This document shows positions 63,288 to 64,000 of a DNA stretch of 64,000 nt, one piece after another. The stretch's first letter is position 1. The number at the start of each line of letters is the position of its first letter. Below the pieces are notes generated by a model, which searched no databases, was not told the DNA's origin, and saw nothing but the letters and a program-made list of their open reading frames with translations. Made by a program: the position numbers and the translations under genes. This stretch comes from Rhodocytophaga rosea (lineage in GTDB: Bacteria > Bacteroidota > Bacteroidia > Cytophagales > 172606-1), in contig NZ_CP048222.1 in the NCBI RefSeq assembly GCF_010119975.1, positions 4,606,501-4,670,500 of the forward strand, written 5' to 3'.

Positions 63288-64000
63288 TCAGCGGTGGTTT
63301 TTTCTTTGCTGCAAAGCGGTGAGTGCTGCCTGTAGTGCAACCGTATTTTTTGACTGCTTCTCCAGGTTGTAAAGTTCTACTCTGCGAAATTCTACCGGAT
63401 GGCTTTCGCTTTGCAGGGCAATGTATCCTTCTGTAAGTAATTTGCCATCCATTTTAACAGCCGGGTCATGGCTACTTACATTGCCACCACCAATCTGGGG
63501 TTTTTCGTACGTCAATACCGTGTCTCCTTCCACGATATGTTTCACAAGAGAATCGCCTAATACCAGCACATCTGCCCGAACCCACTGGTCGCCATGATAG
63601 GTTTTAGAATTAGAGTCAATACAATGCGGCGTAAATAGCTTGCCATTCAGTACTACATTGGTGCCGGGGGTACATAAATTGGCTGTATGCCGTTCGTCTT
63701 TGCCATTGCCACCCAGAAATTGTACTTCAATGGAAATGGGAAAATCCTGATCCAGGCCCATGGTAGCAGGTGGCTGGCAGTGCAGCATAGCGCCACTATT
63801 GCGGATCGCCCATCCCGGACCACCTTTGGCCTGTTCGCCTGTAAACCTATATTCCAGAGAGAGCAGGTAATAAGAATATTTCTGTTTGTAGAAAATATGC
63901 CCAAACTTTTCATCAAAGTTCTGATACTGGCTGTAATCTACTTTCATGACTCCATTTTCTACCTGGAAAGTATTGCCGTAATTTTCATTCAGAGGATAGT
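63288..64000 (-). CDS. DUF1080 (3-keto-disaccharide hydrolase-like) protein, 5' end outside window
   Basis: The frame continues past the first ATG (63947) to the window edge, reading YPLNENYGNTFQVENGVM, which is part of the DUF1080 fold, so the true start is beyond 64000. The domain is a concanavalin-like beta-sandwich found in proteins that act on sugars; recent naming is 3-keto-disaccharide hydrolase. Blocks seen are GGPGWAIRNSGAMLHCQ, SIEVQFLGGNGKDERHTANLC and YIALQSESHPVEFRRVEL. It is probably exported, but the signal peptide lies outside the window. Oxidoreductases that make 3-keto sugars are common partners of this family. Confidence 0.9.
   Translation of the reverse strand, partial: YPLNENYGNTFQVENGVMKVDYSQYQNFDEKFGHIFYKQKYSYYLLSLEYRFTGEQAKGGPGWAIRNSGAMLHCQPPATMGLDQDFPISIEVQFLGGNGKDERHTANLCTPGTNVVLNGKLFTPHCIDSNSKTYHGDQWVRADVLVLGDSLVKHIVEGDTVLTYEKPQIGGGNVSSHDPAVKMDGKLLTEGYIALQSESHPVEFRRVELYNLEKQSKNTVALQAALTALQQRKNHR

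Noticed and set aside
1-64000. tRNA, rRNA, CRISPR, transposase or phage genes
   Set aside because: Looked for by eye in all gaps and found none; a covariance-model search was not possible here.

Overview
The window looks like a stretch of chromosome from a Bacteroidota bacterium, most likely of the order Cytophagales (the genus is inference only). The signs are a type IX secretion C-terminal sorting domain (4391-6352), a TonB-dependent receptor with a carboxypeptidase-regulatory-like N-terminus, promoter-like TAnnTTTG motifs in place of the usual -10 box, a Rho factor with a long Asn/Arg-rich disordered insert, and a C-type (CxxxY) CcmE. I saw no tRNA, rRNA, CRISPR array, insertion sequence or prophage. 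Most of the window is housekeeping DNA with one clear accessory island.

Layout. 1-4.3 kb: end of a DUF985 cupin gene and two tandem exported FAD-dependent oxidoreductases. 4.4-6.4 kb: a Gly-rich secreted T9SS cargo protein. 6.6-9.7 kb: leuS, with a DUF559-type nuclease-fold domain inserted just before the KMSKS region. 9.9-11.1 kb: membrane acyltransferase. 11.5-11.7 kb: remnant or frameshifted small gene. 11.8-14.7 kb: small stress or redox genes (NTF2-like, DoxX, CPPC thioredoxin, ester-cyclase-like, PhzF). 14.8-20.3 kb: a copper/metal-handling island with two regulators that fuse an HMA-like metal-binding domain to an AraC DNA-binding domain, a 46-residue Cys-rich metallothionein-like peptide absent from simple ORF lists, a multicopper oxidase with no export signal and a CopA P1B-type ATPase. 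20.3-24.3 kb: an AraC regulator, a di-heme cytochrome c and a His-rich probable outer-membrane protein that shares a promoter signature with copA, so it may belong to the same regulon.

24.5-29.9 kb: a DinB/YfiT-type protein, then two GAF-domain membrane sensors without any kinase or other classical output domain, and a CxC thioredoxin-like protein. 30.1-33.3 kb: UbiA prenyltransferase, purN, purH. 33.5-42.3 kb: the rod-shape cluster mreB-mreC-mreD and mrdA-rodA, split by an oppositely oriented TonB-dependent receptor. 42.4-44.1 kb: ATP-grasp protein and redoxin. 44.2-49.1 kb: cytochrome c maturation genes ccmB, ccmC, ccmD-like, ccmE, ccmF. 49.3-52.5 kb: DUF2520 protein, Glu/Leu/Phe/Val dehydrogenase, MscS channel. 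53.1-56.3 kb: rho and corA. 56.3-64 kb: methyltransferase, subtilase, aminopeptidase P, CCA-adding enzyme, threonylcarbamoyl-AMP synthase, SRPBCC protein and a DUF1080 protein that runs off the end.

The most interesting candidates are the leucyl-tRNA synthetase carrying a PD-(D/E)xK-like insertion, and the self-contained metal island in which paired HMA-AraC regulators flank a Cys-rich peptide and a probably cytoplasmic multicopper oxidase next to CopA.
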